Assembly (NCBI RefSeq): GCF_002865605.1
Contig: NZ_CP025583.1
Coordinates: 2,646,501-2,710,500 of the forward strand
Direction of reading: 5' to 3'
Length of the DNA: 64,000 nucleotides
DNA from: Paracoccus jeotgali
GTDB lineage: Bacteria; Pseudomonadota; Alphaproteobacteria; Rhodobacterales; Rhodobacteraceae
Shown here: positions 44,234 through 53,779 of the stretch, one piece after another
Numbering within the stretch: position 1 is the stretch's first letter
How the letters are laid out: every line of letters begins with the position of its first letter
Notes under the pieces: model-generated
The model's database searches: none
What the model was told of the DNA's origin: nothing
What the model saw: the letters and a program-made list of their open reading frames with translations, nothing else
Translations under genes and position numbers: made by a program

Positions 44234-46068
44234 GCCTTGGCCCGAGCCTTCGCCAACAGGAGCAGAAGCGCAGCAGGGGTCATACCTTCGATGCGTGACG
44301 CGGCTGCGATTGTGCTGGGCCGATACTGCTTCAGCTTTGACAAAAGTTCGTTGGACAAACCGGTGACGTCATCATAGCTGAGGGCGTCGAGAGCAGTTGC
44401 TTCGTCACGCTTCAGGGATTCGGCCTGCCGGGCTTGCCGCTCGACATATTGCGAATAGGTCGCGTCGATCTTAAGCTGCCGCGAGATAGCCGCGTCAGGA
44501 ACAGTCAAGGCGGGGTCGACCTGTTGAAGCTGGTCGATGTCCACCCCAGCTATGGACAGAAGATCGTAAGCCGACCTGCGTTTGCCGTCTGCACCCGTCG
44601 ACAAGCCAGCCTGCTTGAGCTGCTTGGGACCGATCAGGGCTGACCGATATGTCTGCTCAGCGTCGTTCAGCATTTTCATCTTTACGTCGAACGCCTTCGC
44701 GCGGCGAGGACCGACGCTGCCCACTGTGACGCCCTTTGGCGTAAGTCTTTGATCGGCGTTGTCGGCGCGCAAGGAAAGACGATATTCGGCACGAGATGTG
44801 AACATGCGGTAGGGTTCTGTCACCCCGCGCGTCACCAGGTCATCGATCATGACGCCGATATAGGAGTCAGCACGCGAGAAGCGAATCTCTTCCTCACTGG
44901 CAGCATTCATGCCTGCGACAATGCCCTGTGCGGCGGCCTCCTCATAGCCCGTCGTCCCGTTGATCTGACCGGCGAGATAGAGGCCGCGAACCGACCTCAA
45001 TTCGAGTGTAGGGTGAAGCTCCCGCGGATCGATATAGTCATACTCGACCGCATAACCCGGCTGAGCGATCACAACCTGTTCCAAGCCTGGAAGCGCCCGC
45101 AAAAACCTTTCCTGAATCTGAATGGGCAAGGACGTGGACAGCCCATTCGGATACACCAGATCGGTCGTCAGTCCCTCTGGCTCCAAAAACACCTGGTGCG
45201 AGGCCTTGTCCGGAAACCGGGCCACTTTGTCTTCTATCGAAGGACAGTAACGCGGACCCTTTCCCTCAATCCGACCGCTATACATGGCCGACTTTTCAAG
45301 GTTATCCGCGATGATCTGATGCGCGTGCTCGTTGGTGTGCGTAATGCCGCAATCCAGCTGGCGCAGCGCGGTGCCTTCGGTGAGGAAGGAGAGGTAGGTG
45401 GGTTCAACGTCCGCCGGCTGCATCTCCAGAACGGCCCAGTCGATGGATCGGCCGTCGAGCCGAGCCGGTGTCCCAGTCTTCAAGCGTCCCAGACGCACGC
45501 CCAAATCACGGAAGACGGCAGCTAATGCGGATGAACTGCCGCTCGCCCAACGTCCCGCCGCGTGAGACTGCTCGCCGATGTGGATGCGACCATTCAAGAA
45601 TGTGCCCGTCGTCAGAACGACCCGGTTGCAGGAGATAGTGTGATCGCCAACGACGACGCCGTTTACCGTCTCCGCTTCAATGTTCAGATCGCGGACCTCA
45701 CCATAGATGATGTCCAACCCCGGCAACGCACTCAGCGTCTGTTGGGCAACAGCTGCGTAAACCTGCCGATCAACCTGCGCCCGCGGCCCCTGCACAGCCG
45801 GACCCTTGCTGCGGTTCAGCAACCGATATTGGATCGCAGCCGCATCGGCGAAACGCCCGATCAGACCGTCCAGCGCGTCAACCTCGCGCACGAGGTGACC
45901 CTTGCCCAAGCCGCCGACAGCCGGATTACACGACAACTTGCCGATGTCGCCACGATCCAAGGTGACCAACGCCACCTGCCGCCCCATGCGAGCCGCAACT
46001 GCCGCAGCCTCGACACCCGCATGTCCAGCGCCGACAACAATGACATCGTAATGTTTCACGTGGAACAA
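44227..46068 (-). CDS. mnmG: tRNA uridine modification enzyme MnmG (GidA)
   Basis: This 613-residue FAD enzyme works with MnmE to add carboxymethylaminomethyl to U34 of certain tRNAs. It has the FAD loop [12 protein letters not shown] at 11-22, [31 protein letters not shown] and the GidA signature [13 protein letters not shown]; the C-terminal helical domain ends [12 protein letters not shown]. The first codons (MFHVKH) are encoded by a parS-like site. It overlaps rsmG by seven bases and begins three bases after mnmE. Confidence 0.97.
   Translation of the reverse strand: MFHVKHYDVIVVGAGHAGVEAAAVAARMGRQVALVTLDRGDIGKLSCNPAVGGLGKGHLVREVDALDGLIGRFADAAAIQYRLLNRSKGPAVQGPRAQVDRQVYAAVAQQTLSALPGLDIIYGEVRDLNIEAETVNGVVVGDHTISCNRVVLTTGTFLNGRIHIGEQSHAAGRWASGSSSALAAVFRDLGVRLGRLKTGTPARLDGRSIDWAVLEMQPADVEPTYLSFLTEGTALRQLDCGITHTNEHAHQIIADNLEKSAMYSGRIEGKGPRYCPSIEDKVARFPDKASHQVFLEPEGLTTDLVYPNGLSTSLPIQIQERFLRALPGLEQVVIAQPGYAVEYDYIDPRELHPTLELRSVRGLYLAGQINGTTGYEEAAAQGIVAGMNAASEEEIRFSRADSYIGVMIDDLVTRGVTEPYRMFTSRAEYRLSLRADNADQRLTPKGVTVGSVGPRRAKAFDVKMKMLNDAEQTYRSALIGPKQLKQAGLSTGADGKRRSAYDLLSIAGVDIDQLQQVDPALTVPDAAISRQLKIDATYSQYVERQARQAESLKRDEATALDALSYDDVTGLSNELLSKLKQYRPSTIAAASRIEGMTPAALLLLLAKARAKAC
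46052..46067. other. parS-like site 2
   Basis: TGTTTCACGTGGAACA matches the parS consensus at 15 of 16 positions. It lies at the 5' end of mnmG, 1.85 kb from the first site. Confidence 0.9.
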
Positions 46069-46071
46069 ACC

Positions 46072-47331
46072 CTATTTGCCGACGCAGAATTCCCGAAAGA
46101 CAACGTCAAGATAGTCCTCGACATCCAGTTTGCCAACCAGCCTGAGCAGATGGCGGTTCGCCTCCTGGACCGCCTCCGCCACAATCTCCGGCGGCGCACT
46201 TATCTCAATGTCCAGAGCCTCCGCCGCCATTCGGATCGCCTCGGCCTGCCGTAGATGGCTGCTCAATCCCGTCCCGAGCAAACGGTCGTTCAGCCCTTCG
46301 AAGATCCGCTTCAACAACTCATCCACGCCCCGCCCGGTCACGCTCGAAACCGCCTCTGGATCTCCCGTCAGATCACCCTTCGTCTCCACAAACAGATCCC
46401 CCGCGCGCTCCAGCCCGCGCGCGGCCTCCGTCACGTCACCGACAAACAGTCGCATATCCGCCGCCTCGGCCCGCGCCCGCGCCCGCTCGATCCCCAGACC
46501 CTCGACCAGATCCTCGGTTTCCCGCAGTCCCGCCGTATCCAGGAAGGTCACCGGCAGCCCAAATATATCCGCCCGGAACTCAACCACATCCCGCGTTGTC
46601 CCCGCGACGGGGGTCACAATCGCCACATCCTTCCGCGCAATCGCATTCATCAGCGACGACTTGCCGGCATTCGGCGCCCCAACGAGCGCGACCTCAAACC
46701 CCTCCCGCAACCGCTCCCGCACCGGGAACCCCTCCAGCTCCGCGAGCAGCCGCGTCCGCACCGACTGCAGCTCCCGCCACACCCCATCGGCCACATCGTC
46801 CGGAATTTCTTCATCCGCGAAATCAATCGCGGCCGTCAGCATCGCCCCCGCCCGCAGCAGCGCCTGGCGCCACATCTCGACCTCCTCGCCCAGCTTTCCG
46901 CTGCTGGTGGAGGCTGCCAGCTTCCGCTGCGCCTCGGTCTCGGCCGACAACAGATCCGACAGCCCCTCGACCTCCGCCAGATCCATCTTGCCGCGGGAGA
47001 ACGCCCGCAGCGTGAACTCCCCCGCCTCGGCCCGCCGGCATCCCGCCTCTGACAATGCGCGCTCAAGCCGGCGCACCACGACCGGCGCCCCATGTAGATG
47101 GAATTCAGTGCTTTCTTCGCCGGTAAAGCTCGCTTCTGCGTCAAAGCGGATCACCAGGCCCCGGTCGATCAGATCATCGCCGTCCCGGATCGCACGGTAA
47201 TAGCAGAACCGCGCCGCCTCCAGCCTGCCCGCAAGACGCTCCGTCACCCGCCGCGCGTCAGGCCCGCTCACCCGGACGATGGAGACCCCGCCACGTCCCG
47301 GCGGGGTCGCTTCTGCAAAGATCGTAGTCAC
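46072..47331 (-). CDS. mnmE: tRNA modification GTPase MnmE
   Basis: This 419-residue GTPase partners MnmG in wobble-uridine modification. The N-terminal tetrahydrofolate-binding domain (about 1-115, ATPPGRGGVSIVRVSGPDA) is followed by a helical domain with an inserted Ras-like G domain (about 205-345: GAPNAGKSSLMNAIA, TRDVVE, DTAGLRETED). The C-terminus FCVGK carries the functionally required Cys of the C(I/V/L)GK motif. The start is GTG 47331, seven bases after the rho stop, without a visible ribosome binding site, so translation is probably coupled. Confidence 0.96.
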   Translation of the reverse strand: MTTIFAEATPPGRGGVSIVRVSGPDARRVTERLAGRLEAARFCYYRAIRDGDDLIDRGLVIRFDAEASFTGEESTEFHLHGAPVVVRRLERALSEAGCRRAEAGEFTLRAFSRGKMDLAEVEGLSDLLSAETEAQRKLAASTSSGKLGEEVEMWRQALLRAGAMLTAAIDFADEEIPDDVADGVWRELQSVRTRLLAELEGFPVRERLREGFEVALVGAPNAGKSSLMNAIARKDVAIVTPVAGTTRDVVEFRADIFGLPVTFLDTAGLRETEDLVEGLGIERARARAEAADMRLFVGDVTEAARGLERAGDLFVETKGDLTGDPEAVSSVTGRGVDELLKRIFEGLNDRLLGTGLSSHLRQAEAIRMAAEALDIEISAPPEIVAEAVQEANRHLLRLVGKLDVEDYLDVVFREFCVGK

Positions 47332-47337
47332 AACACA

Positions 47338-48609
47338 TCACGCATTCATCGAGTCGAAGAATTCCGAGTTGTTCTTGGTCTGCTTCAGCTTCGAGATCAG
47401 AAACTCGATCGCATCCGTCGTCCCCATCGGGTTCAGGATCCGGCGCAGCAGATAGGTCTTCTGCAGATCGCGCGAATCGACCAGCAGTTCTTCCTTGCGC
47501 GTCCCCGACTTCAAGATATCCATCGCCGGGAAGACCCGCTTGTCGGCCACCTTGCGGTCCAGCACGATCTCGCTGTTGCCGGTGCCCTTGAATTCCTCGA
47601 AGATCACCTCGTCCATGCGCGAGCCGGTATCGATCAGCGCCGTGGCGATGATCGTCAGCGAGCCACCCTCTTCGATGTTCCGCGCCGCACCAAAGAACCG
47701 CTTCGGCCGCTGCAAGGCGTTCGCATCGACGCCGCCCGTCAGCACCTTGCCCGAACTCGGCACGACGGTGTTGAACGCCCGCCCCAGCCGCGTGATCGAA
47801 TCCAGCAGGATCACCACGTCACGCTTGTGCTCCACCAGCCGCTTGGCCTTCTCGATCACCATCTCGGACACCGCAACGTGCCGCGAGGCCGGTTCGTCAA
47901 AGGTCGAGGACACCACCTCACCCTTCACCGAGCGCTGCATATCGGTCACTTCCTCGGGCCGCTCGTCGATCAGCAGCACGATCAGATAGCATTCCGGATG
48001 ATTGCGCTCGATGGAATGGGCAATATTCTGCAAAAGCACCGTCTTACCCGTCCGCGGCGGCGCCACGATCAGCGAGCGTTGGCCCTTCCCGATCGGCGCC
48101 ACAAGATCGATGATCCGGGCCGAACGGTCCTTCAAGGTCGGGTCCTCGATCTCCATCTTCAGCCGCTGATTGGGATAAAGCGGCGTCAGGTTATCGAAAG
48201 CGACCTTGTGGCGCGCCTTGATCGGGTCCTCGAAATTGATCGATTCGACCGTGGTCAGCGCAAAATAACGCTCATTGTCGCCCGGCCCGCGGATCACGCC
48301 CGAGACCGTATCGCCGGTCCGCATGCTGTGCTGCCGGATCATGTCCGGGCTGACATAAATGTCGTCCGGACCGGGCAGATAGTTCGCCTCGGGCGAGCGC
48401 AGGAAACCGAACCCGTCCTGAACGACTTCGAGCACCCCGTCCCCGCCGATCGCATAACCATCCTCGGCATGCTCTTTCAGGATCGAGAACATCATCTCGC
48501 CCTTGCGCATGGTCGAGGCGTTCTCGATCTCCCACTCTTCGGCCATCGCCAACAGATCTTTCGGGCTTTTCGCCTTCAGATCGGCAAGGTTCAAACGCTC
48601 TTCGCTCAT
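47338..48609 (-). CDS. rho: transcription termination factor Rho
   Basis: This 423-residue hexameric RNA helicase terminates transcription. Domains: N-terminal RhoN helices (about 1-45, [20 protein letters not shown]), the cold-shock RNA-binding fold (about 48-120, [18 protein letters not shown]), and the RecA-like ATPase with P-loop [25 protein letters not shown] and [14 protein letters not shown] 48609 is the family start; an ATG 27 bases earlier is less likely. A palindrome ATGCCCGCCGGGCAT lies just upstream (48622-48636). It heads the mnmE-mnmG-rsmG-parAB series. Confidence 0.97.
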   Translation of the reverse strand: MSEERLNLADLKAKSPKDLLAMAEEWEIENASTMRKGEMMFSILKEHAEDGYAIGGDGVLEVVQDGFGFLRSPEANYLPGPDDIYVSPDMIRQHSMRTGDTVSGVIRGPGDNERYFALTTVESINFEDPIKARHKVAFDNLTPLYPNQRLKMEIEDPTLKDRSARIIDLVAPIGKGQRSLIVAPPRTGKTVLLQNIAHSIERNHPECYLIVLLIDERPEEVTDMQRSVKGEVVSSTFDEPASRHVAVSEMVIEKAKRLVEHKRDVVILLDSITRLGRAFNTVVPSSGKVLTGGVDANALQRPKRFFGAARNIEEGGSLTIIATALIDTGSRMDEVIFEEFKGTGNSEIVLDRKVADKRVFPAMDILKSGTRKEELLVDSRDLQKTYLLRRILNPMGTTDAIEFLISKLKQTKNNSEFFDSMNA

Positions 48610-48723
48610 CGGATCACCGCAATGCCCGCCGGGCATATTCCATTGTCATGAGAAAACCCACGCCGGACGGCGGGATCGTTGCCGGTCGGGTTAGCGCAGC
48701 CGCACCGCCGAGTCAATCCGCCC

Positions 48724-49170
48724 TCAGAACTTCACGATCACCGCAAGCACGATCCCGACCATCAGCAAGGTCGGCACCTCATTCATCAGCCGATAGCGCC
48801 GCCCCGGCAGCCCCCGTCCCTCGGCCAGCGCGCGCCGCTGCCCTGCAAGCCACATGTGAAACCAGGTCATCCCCAGCACACCCGCCGCCTTGATCCAGGG
48901 CCAGATCATCGTCCAGTCAACGATCCCCGGCGTCAGCACCAGCGCCAGACCGCAGATCCAGGCGACGATCATCGCCGGGTTCATGATCAGCCGCAGCAAC
49001 TTGTCTTCCATGATCGCGAAAGACTGCGCCGGTTCGCCCGCCCCCTCACCACGTTCGGCGTGATAGACATACAGCCGTGGCAGATAGAACAGCCCGGCCA
49101 TCCAGGACAGGACCGCCATCACATGCAGGGATTTCACCCAAGGATAGATCGAGGCGAGAAAATCGAACAT
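48724..49170 (-). CDS. hemJ: protoporphyrinogen oxidase HemJ
   Basis: This 148-residue inner-membrane enzyme oxidises protoporphyrinogen IX to protoporphyrin IX, the penultimate step of haem synthesis in many alphaproteobacteria. Four membrane segments are visible. The conserved His in WVKSLHVMAVLSWMAGLFYLPRLYVYH and the KLLRLIMNPAM motif are diagnostic. It lies between rho and the putative origin, with a 114-base gap to rho. hemE, a frequent neighbour of origins in this class, is not seen here. Confidence 0.93.
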   Translation of the reverse strand: MFDFLASIYPWVKSLHVMAVLSWMAGLFYLPRLYVYHAERGEGAGEPAQSFAIMEDKLLRLIMNPAMIVAWICGLALVLTPGIVDWTMIWPWIKAAGVLGMTWFHMWLAGQRRALAEGRGLPGRRYRLMNEVPTLLMVGIVLAVIVKF

Positions 49171-49535
49171 GCGACACTCTTAATCATAAAAGAAATAGAG
49201 AAGATAGAAGATGATGTTAGTAGGTCCTGTGGGCAACGGAATATCAGCCATTCCCGCCATTTCATCCACAGCTTTGCACACGGTCTTTCCGTCAAAACCG
49301 AAAGCGAAATCAGCCACCTGACCCCGATTCGCCCGATCTTGTCCCCAGACTGGGCATAACGCACCCGCAGGCGTGAACATGGGGATAATCTGCGCCCGTT
49401 CCCGGTCGGTTCACGGCGCTTTTCCACCGCGGTTTCGATGCACCATTTCCTCCCGCCATTTCTCCACAGCATTGTCCCGACCCACCGATCTCATTGCCGC
49501 TTCCAACCCAGCCGGACACCGGCTATCCAGAACAG
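49171..49535. other. candidate chromosomal replication origin (oriC)
   Basis: A 365-base gene-free region between divergent hemJ and aroE. Next to hemJ lies an AT-rich, purine-biased stretch (49178-49222), unusual for this genome and suited to unwinding. DnaA-box-like sequences (consensus TTATCCACA) follow: TCATCCACA 49262-49270, TGGGGATAA 49380-49388 (reverse) and TTCTCCACA 49460-49468 match 8 of 9; 49228-49236 (reverse), 49339-49347, 49420-49428 and 49522-49530 match 7 of 9. Context agrees: parS sites and parAB are within 8 kb, and transcription diverges. No exact TTATCCACA occurs. The call is inferred, not proven. Confidence 0.68.
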
Positions 49536-50396
49536 ATGACCGACGTGCAGGATACCTCGACCGAAAGCCTGCCCAGCCAGACCCCGCTTGCGGGGGTGAT
49601 CGGCTGGCCGATCTCGCAGTCCCGCTCGCCGCGCCTGCATGGGCACTGGCTCAGCCGCTACGATCTGCCCGGCCATTACATCCCGATGCCGGTCCGCCCC
49701 GAGGACCTGCTAGAGGTGCTTCAGACCCTGCCGAAGCTGGGTTTTGTCGGCCTCAACGTGACCATCCCGCACAAGGAAGCGGTGCTGCAACTGGCTGATG
49801 TGGTCACCGACCGCGCATCGCTGATCGGCGCGGCCAATACGCTGATCTTCCGCGACGATGGCAAGATTCACGCCGACAATACCGATGGATACGGCTTCAT
49901 CGCCAATCTGGTCCAGAACACGCCTGACTGGCAGCCGGAACGCGGCGCGGCGGCGGTGATCGGCGCCGGTGGCGCGGCGCGGGCGGTCGTCGCCTCGCTG
50001 CTGGAACGCGGCGTGCCGGAACTGCGGATCACCAACCGCACCCGCCTGCGTGCCGATCAGATCAAGGCTGAATTCGGCGCCAAGCTGGTCGTCTATGATT
50101 GGGCGCAGGCCGGCAACATGCTGGAAGGCGCGACCACGGTTGTCAACGCGACCTCGATGGGGATGGTCGGCAAGCCCCCGCTGCGCGTGCCGCTGGACGC
50201 CCTGTCGCCGGGGGCCGTGGCGACGGACCTCGTCTATACACCCCTGATGACCGATTTCCTGACCGAGGCGCAGGCGCGTGGTTGCCATATCGTCGACGGG
50301 CTCGGGATGCTGCTGCATCAAGCCGCGCCGGGCTTCGAACGCTGGTTCGGCCGCCGGCCCGAGGTTGATGCTGCACTGCGGCAGGCCGTGCTGTGA
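49536..50396 (+). CDS. aroE: shikimate dehydrogenase
   Basis: This 286-residue NADPH enzyme reduces 3-dehydroshikimate to shikimate in aromatic amino acid synthesis. The N-terminal substrate domain has GVIGWPISQSRSPRLHGHWL, then GLNVTIPHKEAVLQLAD (catalytic Lys) and NTDGYGF. The Rossmann loop is VIGAGGAARAVVASL. ATG 49536 is preferred; an upstream in-frame start would lie in the origin region. It is the first gene of aroE-coaE-dnaQ, linked to coaE by a GTGA overlap. Confidence 0.95.
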   Translation: MTDVQDTSTESLPSQTPLAGVIGWPISQSRSPRLHGHWLSRYDLPGHYIPMPVRPEDLLEVLQTLPKLGFVGLNVTIPHKEAVLQLADVVTDRASLIGAANTLIFRDDGKIHADNTDGYGFIANLVQNTPDWQPERGAAAVIGAGGAARAVVASLLERGVPELRITNRTRLRADQIKAEFGAKLVVYDWAQAGNMLEGATTVVNATSMGMVGKPPLRVPLDALSPGAVATDLVYTPLMTDFLTEAQARGCHIVDGLGMLLHQAAPGFERWFGRRPEVDAALRQAVL

Positions 50397-50992
50397 CCTA
50401 TCGGCTGGGCCTGACCGGGTCGATCGGCATGGGCAAATCGACCGCCGCCGCCATGTTCGCGGAACTGGGCCACCCGGTCTGGGACGCAGATGCGGCGGTC
50501 CACCGCCTCTATGCCCTAGGCGGCGCCGCGACCGAACCTGTCGGAGAGGCATTTCCCGACGCGATAACTCAGGGTGCCGTCAACCGACACTTGCTCAAGC
50601 AATCGATCGCGAAAGACGCAACCGCCCTAAATCGCCTCGAATCCATCGTCCACCCGCTCGTCGCTGCCGACCGCCAGCACTTCATCGCACAGGCCGCAGA
50701 GGCTGGCGCACCGCTGGTCGTCCTCGACATCCCGCTGCTGTTCGAGACCGGGGCCGAGGCCATGCTGGACGGCGTTGCCGTTGTCTCCACCGATGCTGCC
50801 ACGCAGAAAGCGCGAGTCATGGCGCGACCCGGCATAACGGCTGAGACCCTCGATCTGATCCTGTCGCGGCAGATGCCGGACGTCGAAAAGCGAAAGCGCG
50901 CCGACTGGGTCATTCCCACCGACACGCTGGACGGCGCCCGCGCCGCCATCCGCGCCATCTGCGACGACATCCTGGGACAATCCGATGCGTGA
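50393..50992 (+). CDS. coaE: dephospho-CoA kinase
   Basis: This 199-residue kinase performs the last step of coenzyme A synthesis, phosphorylating the ribose 3' hydroxyl of dephospho-CoA. P-loop [12 protein letters not shown] is at the N-terminus, [12 protein letters not shown] is the substrate segment and [14 protein letters not shown] the family motif. GTG start overlaps the aroE stop; the 3' end overlaps dnaQ by eight bases. Confidence 0.95.
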   Translation: MTYRLGLTGSIGMGKSTAAAMFAELGHPVWDADAAVHRLYALGGAATEPVGEAFPDAITQGAVNRHLLKQSIAKDATALNRLESIVHPLVAADRQHFIAQAAEAGAPLVVLDIPLLFETGAEAMLDGVAVVSTDAATQKARVMARPGITAETLDLILSRQMPDVEKRKRADWVIPTDTLDGARAAIRAICDDILGQSDA

Positions 50993-51704
50993 GATCGTTC
51001 TCGACACCGAAACCACCGGCTTCGACCCCGACACCGGCGACCGTCTGGTCGAGATCGGCGCGGTCGAGCTGCTGAACCACCTGCCCACCGGCCGCAATTT
51101 CCACAAATACATCAACCCGCAGCGCGAGGTGCCCGCCGACGCGGTGGCGATCCACGGGCTGACGACGGAATTTCTGTCCGACAAGCCGCTGTTCGAGCAT
51201 GTCGCCGACGAGTTTCTCGACTTTATCGGCACGGACGCCAAGCTGGTCATCCATAACGCCGGTTTCGACATGAAATTCCTCAATGCCGAGCTGGGTCGCA
51301 TCCGCCGCCCCGTTCTGCCCTGGGCGCGGGCGCTCGACACGCTGGCGCTGGCCCGGCAGAAATTTCCCGGCGCGCAGAACTCGCTCGACGCGCTGTGTCG
51401 GCGCTTCGGGATCGACAACTCGGCCCGGACCCTGCACGGCGCGCTGCTCGACAGCGAGATCCTGGCCGACGTCTATCTGGAACTGATCGGGGGCCGTCAG
51501 CCCGACCTGATCCTTGCCCCCGCCCAGCAGCGCCAGCCGACCCCCGGCACCGCCAGCCCCACACCGAGCCGCGCCACCCGGCAGCGTCCGCGCCCCCTGC
51601 CGCCCCGGCTGCACCCGCACGAGGTTGAGGCGCACGCCGCCTTCATCGCATCCATGGGCGAAAAAGCCGTCTGGCTGCGGTTTCGCGTCACGACCAAAGG
51701 TTGA
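50985..51704 (+). CDS. dnaQ: DNA polymerase III epsilon subunit
   Basis: This 239-residue proofreading 3'-5' exonuclease of the replicative polymerase has the DEDDh residues: [10 protein letters not shown] (Asp, Glu), [12 protein letters not shown] (Asp) and [16 protein letters not shown] (His and Asp). The exonuclease domain ends near 172; a Pro/Arg-rich linker (about 180-210) and a C-terminal tail for binding the alpha subunit follow. It is co-transcribed with aroE and coaE, an order widespread near alphaproteobacterial origins. Confidence 0.95.
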   Translation: MREIVLDTETTGFDPDTGDRLVEIGAVELLNHLPTGRNFHKYINPQREVPADAVAIHGLTTEFLSDKPLFEHVADEFLDFIGTDAKLVIHNAGFDMKFLNAELGRIRRPVLPWARALDTLALARQKFPGAQNSLDALCRRFGIDNSARTLHGALLDSEILADVYLELIGGRQPDLILAPAQQRQPTPGTASPTPSRATRQRPRPLPPRLHPHEVEAHAAFIASMGEKAVWLRFRVTTKG

Positions 51705-51806
51705 TCTTGCCCGCTTAACTGCCGATGCTGCACCCAGCCCAACAAGGATGCCGCCATCGAACGACTTCTGGATATCTGGCAATTCATCCGCGCCATCGGC
51801 GAGCGT

Positions 51807-52670
51807 ATGGACAAGATCCATATGGGCCTGATCGCCGCGGGCGTGGCGTTCTATGCGATGTTTGCCGTGTTTCCGGGTCTGGCTGCGATCATCGCGCTGT
51901 GGGGGCTGTGGTATGACCCCCATGTGATCGACAATTACCTGCACGTCGCCGACGAATTCGTTCCCGACGAGGCGATGGACATCCTGCAGACCCAGATCGA
52001 GGCGCTGACCTCAAGCGAGCCGACTCCGCTCGGCTGGGCGTCGATCCTGTCCTTCGCGATCGCCACCATCGCCGCGCGGGCGGGCGTGGATGCCTTGGTG
52101 CGAGGGCTGAATGCGGCTTACGGGGTGCGGTCGCATTCGACGCTGACCGGCTTCATGCTGGCCTATGTGCTGACGCTGGCGATCGTGGGCGTGGTGCTGC
52201 TGGGGCTGGCGACCATCGTCGTGGTGCCGCTGCTGCTGACGCTGCTGACGACCGGGCCGCTGCGGGCGTGGCTGCTGGCCGGGCTGCCCTGGGCCGCGAT
52301 GTTCCTGATCGTGCTGATCGGGATCGGTATTCTCTATCGCTATGGCCCGAATGTCCGTTCGCCCCGCACGCCGATCTTCACCTGGGGCTCGCTGATCGCG
52401 GCGCTGGTCTGGGGCGCGGCGTCACTGGCGTTTTCGGCCTATCTGGGCAGTTTCAACAGCTATAACCGCATCTATGGATCTATCGGCGCGGTGGTGGCGC
52501 TGCTGATGTGGTTCTATCTGGCGGCGTTTTCGGTGATGCTGGGGGCGCTGTTCAATGTCGAACTGAACCGGTCGCGCAGACTGGCAGCGGCCCGCGCCGC
52601 GCGTGCGGCCTCGCAAAAAGCCGCCGAGGCCGCGAAAGAGCAGGCCCCAGCCGAGGCGCAATCGGGCTAG
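51807..52670 (+). CDS. YihY/BrkB family membrane protein
   Basis: This 287-residue inner-membrane protein has about six hydrophobic segments (LIAAGVAFYAMFAVFPGLAAI, FMLAYVLTLAIVGVVLLGLAT, AMFLIVLIGIGILYRYGP, and YGSIGAVVALLMWFYLAAFSVMLGALFNVEL). The family was once called ribonuclease BN, incorrectly; its function is unknown. The C-terminus is Ala/Glu/Lys-rich. ATG 51807 is the first canonical in-frame start, yet the 17 codons before it (IERLLDIWQFIRAIGER) look like the usual family N-terminus, with AAGGA seven bases before an ATC at 51756. A non-canonical start may be used. Confidence 0.88.
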   Translation: MDKIHMGLIAAGVAFYAMFAVFPGLAAIIALWGLWYDPHVIDNYLHVADEFVPDEAMDILQTQIEALTSSEPTPLGWASILSFAIATIAARAGVDALVRGLNAAYGVRSHSTLTGFMLAYVLTLAIVGVVLLGLATIVVVPLLLTLLTTGPLRAWLLAGLPWAAMFLIVLIGIGILYRYGPNVRSPRTPIFTWGSLIAALVWGAASLAFSAYLGSFNSYNRIYGSIGAVVALLMWFYLAAFSVMLGALFNVELNRSRRLAAARAARAASQKAAEAAKEQAPAEAQSG

Positions 52671-53779
52671 AGCGGCCCCGCCTGATACAGCCGCACCTTC
52701 AGCCCGCCATGCGCGACGACCGGCCCGGTATCGGTGAATGACAGCCCCGTCGCCCGCGCCAGAGCGGGATCGGCAGTCACGATCCCGACCCGCCACCCGG
52801 TAAAGCGCGTCCGCAGCACCTCGCCCAGATTGGCGTAAAGCCCGAACAACGGCCCCTTGTTGCCGATCCGTGCGCCATAAGGCGGGTTGACGATCACCAG
52901 CCCCGGCGGCCCGTCAGGCGGCATCGCGTCGGCGATGGCACCCTGCTCGAAATGGCACAGATTGCCCACCCCGGCCCGGTCCGCATTCGCCCGGCTCATC
53001 CGGATCGCGCCCGCGTCGCGGTCCCCACCGCTGAAGCGGATCGAAACCTCGCGCAGCGTCGCAGCACCTCGCATCGCGTCCCACGCCGCCGCATCAAAGC
53101 TGGCGAAATCCTGAAACGCAAAGCGCCGTGACCGCCCCGGAAACAGCCCGCGCGCCATTTCCGCCGCCTCGATCACGAAGGTCCCCGAGCCGCACATCGG
53201 ATCAAAAACCGGCATTGTCCCGTCGAACCCGCATTGCCGCAGGAATCCCGCCGCCATCGTCTCGCGCATGGGGGCCTTGGCGACGGCTTCCTTGTGGCCG
53301 CGCTTGTGCAGGCTCTCGCCCGAGGAATCGAGGCTGATGACGGCCAGATCATCCTCGATCCGCAGCTTGACCGTGACGGCGGCCGCGGCGGCTTCCTGAA
53401 CGATGGGCGCGCCGACGGTGGCGGCAATCGCGCCCTCGATCCGTTGGGCGGCGGCGCCGGCGTGATAGATGCGCGATTTGCGGCAGGTGGCCTCGACCCT
53501 CACCGGCAGGTCGGGGCGCAGCAGACCTGCCCAGTCCAGCTTGCGCGCCCGCTTGTCCAGTTGCGCCAGATGCAGCGCGCGAAAGCTGGCGACGCGCACC
53601 AGCACCCGGCTGGCGCAGCGCAGCACCAAATTGGCGCGCCAGACCTCGAGCCAGTCGCCCGTTGTCTCGACCCCGCCGGGGACGATCAGCGGCGCGGCAA
53701 AGCCTGCCTCGCGCGCCTCGTCGGCCAGCGGCTGTTCCAGACCCGGCGTGGCGACCAGAAAGATGCCGAGATCGCTCAG
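52667..53779 (-). CDS. RlmL-like THUMP class I RNA methyltransferase
   Basis: This protein of about 370 residues is related to the N-terminal half of RlmL (YcbY), which methylates 23S rRNA G2445, or to similar N2-guanine methyltransferases. An N-terminal ferredoxin-like/THUMP region (about 1-160) is followed by the methyltransferase fold with DPMCGSGTFVIEA (motif I) and VIVNPPYGARIG (motif IV). The conserved family start SDLGIFLVATPGLEQPLADE lies upstream of any ATG, GTG or TTG; the only suitable codon is CTG 53779, overlapping the phyR stop as CTGA, with GGAAG nearby. The next canonical start (TTG 53629) would remove 50 conserved residues. The exact target is unknown. Confidence 0.82.
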   Translation of the reverse strand: MSDLGIFLVATPGLEQPLADEAREAGFAAPLIVPGGVETTGDWLEVWRANLVLRCASRVLVRVASFRALHLAQLDKRARKLDWAGLLRPDLPVRVEATCRKSRIYHAGAAAQRIEGAIAATVGAPIVQEAAAAAVTVKLRIEDDLAVISLDSSGESLHKRGHKEAVAKAPMRETMAAGFLRQCGFDGTMPVFDPMCGSGTFVIEAAEMARGLFPGRSRRFAFQDFASFDAAAWDAMRGAATLREVSIRFSGGDRDAGAIRMSRANADRAGVGNLCHFEQGAIADAMPPDGPPGLVIVNPPYGARIGNKGPLFGLYANLGEVLRTRFTGWRVGIVTADPALARATGLSFTDTGPVVAHGGLKVRLYQAGPL

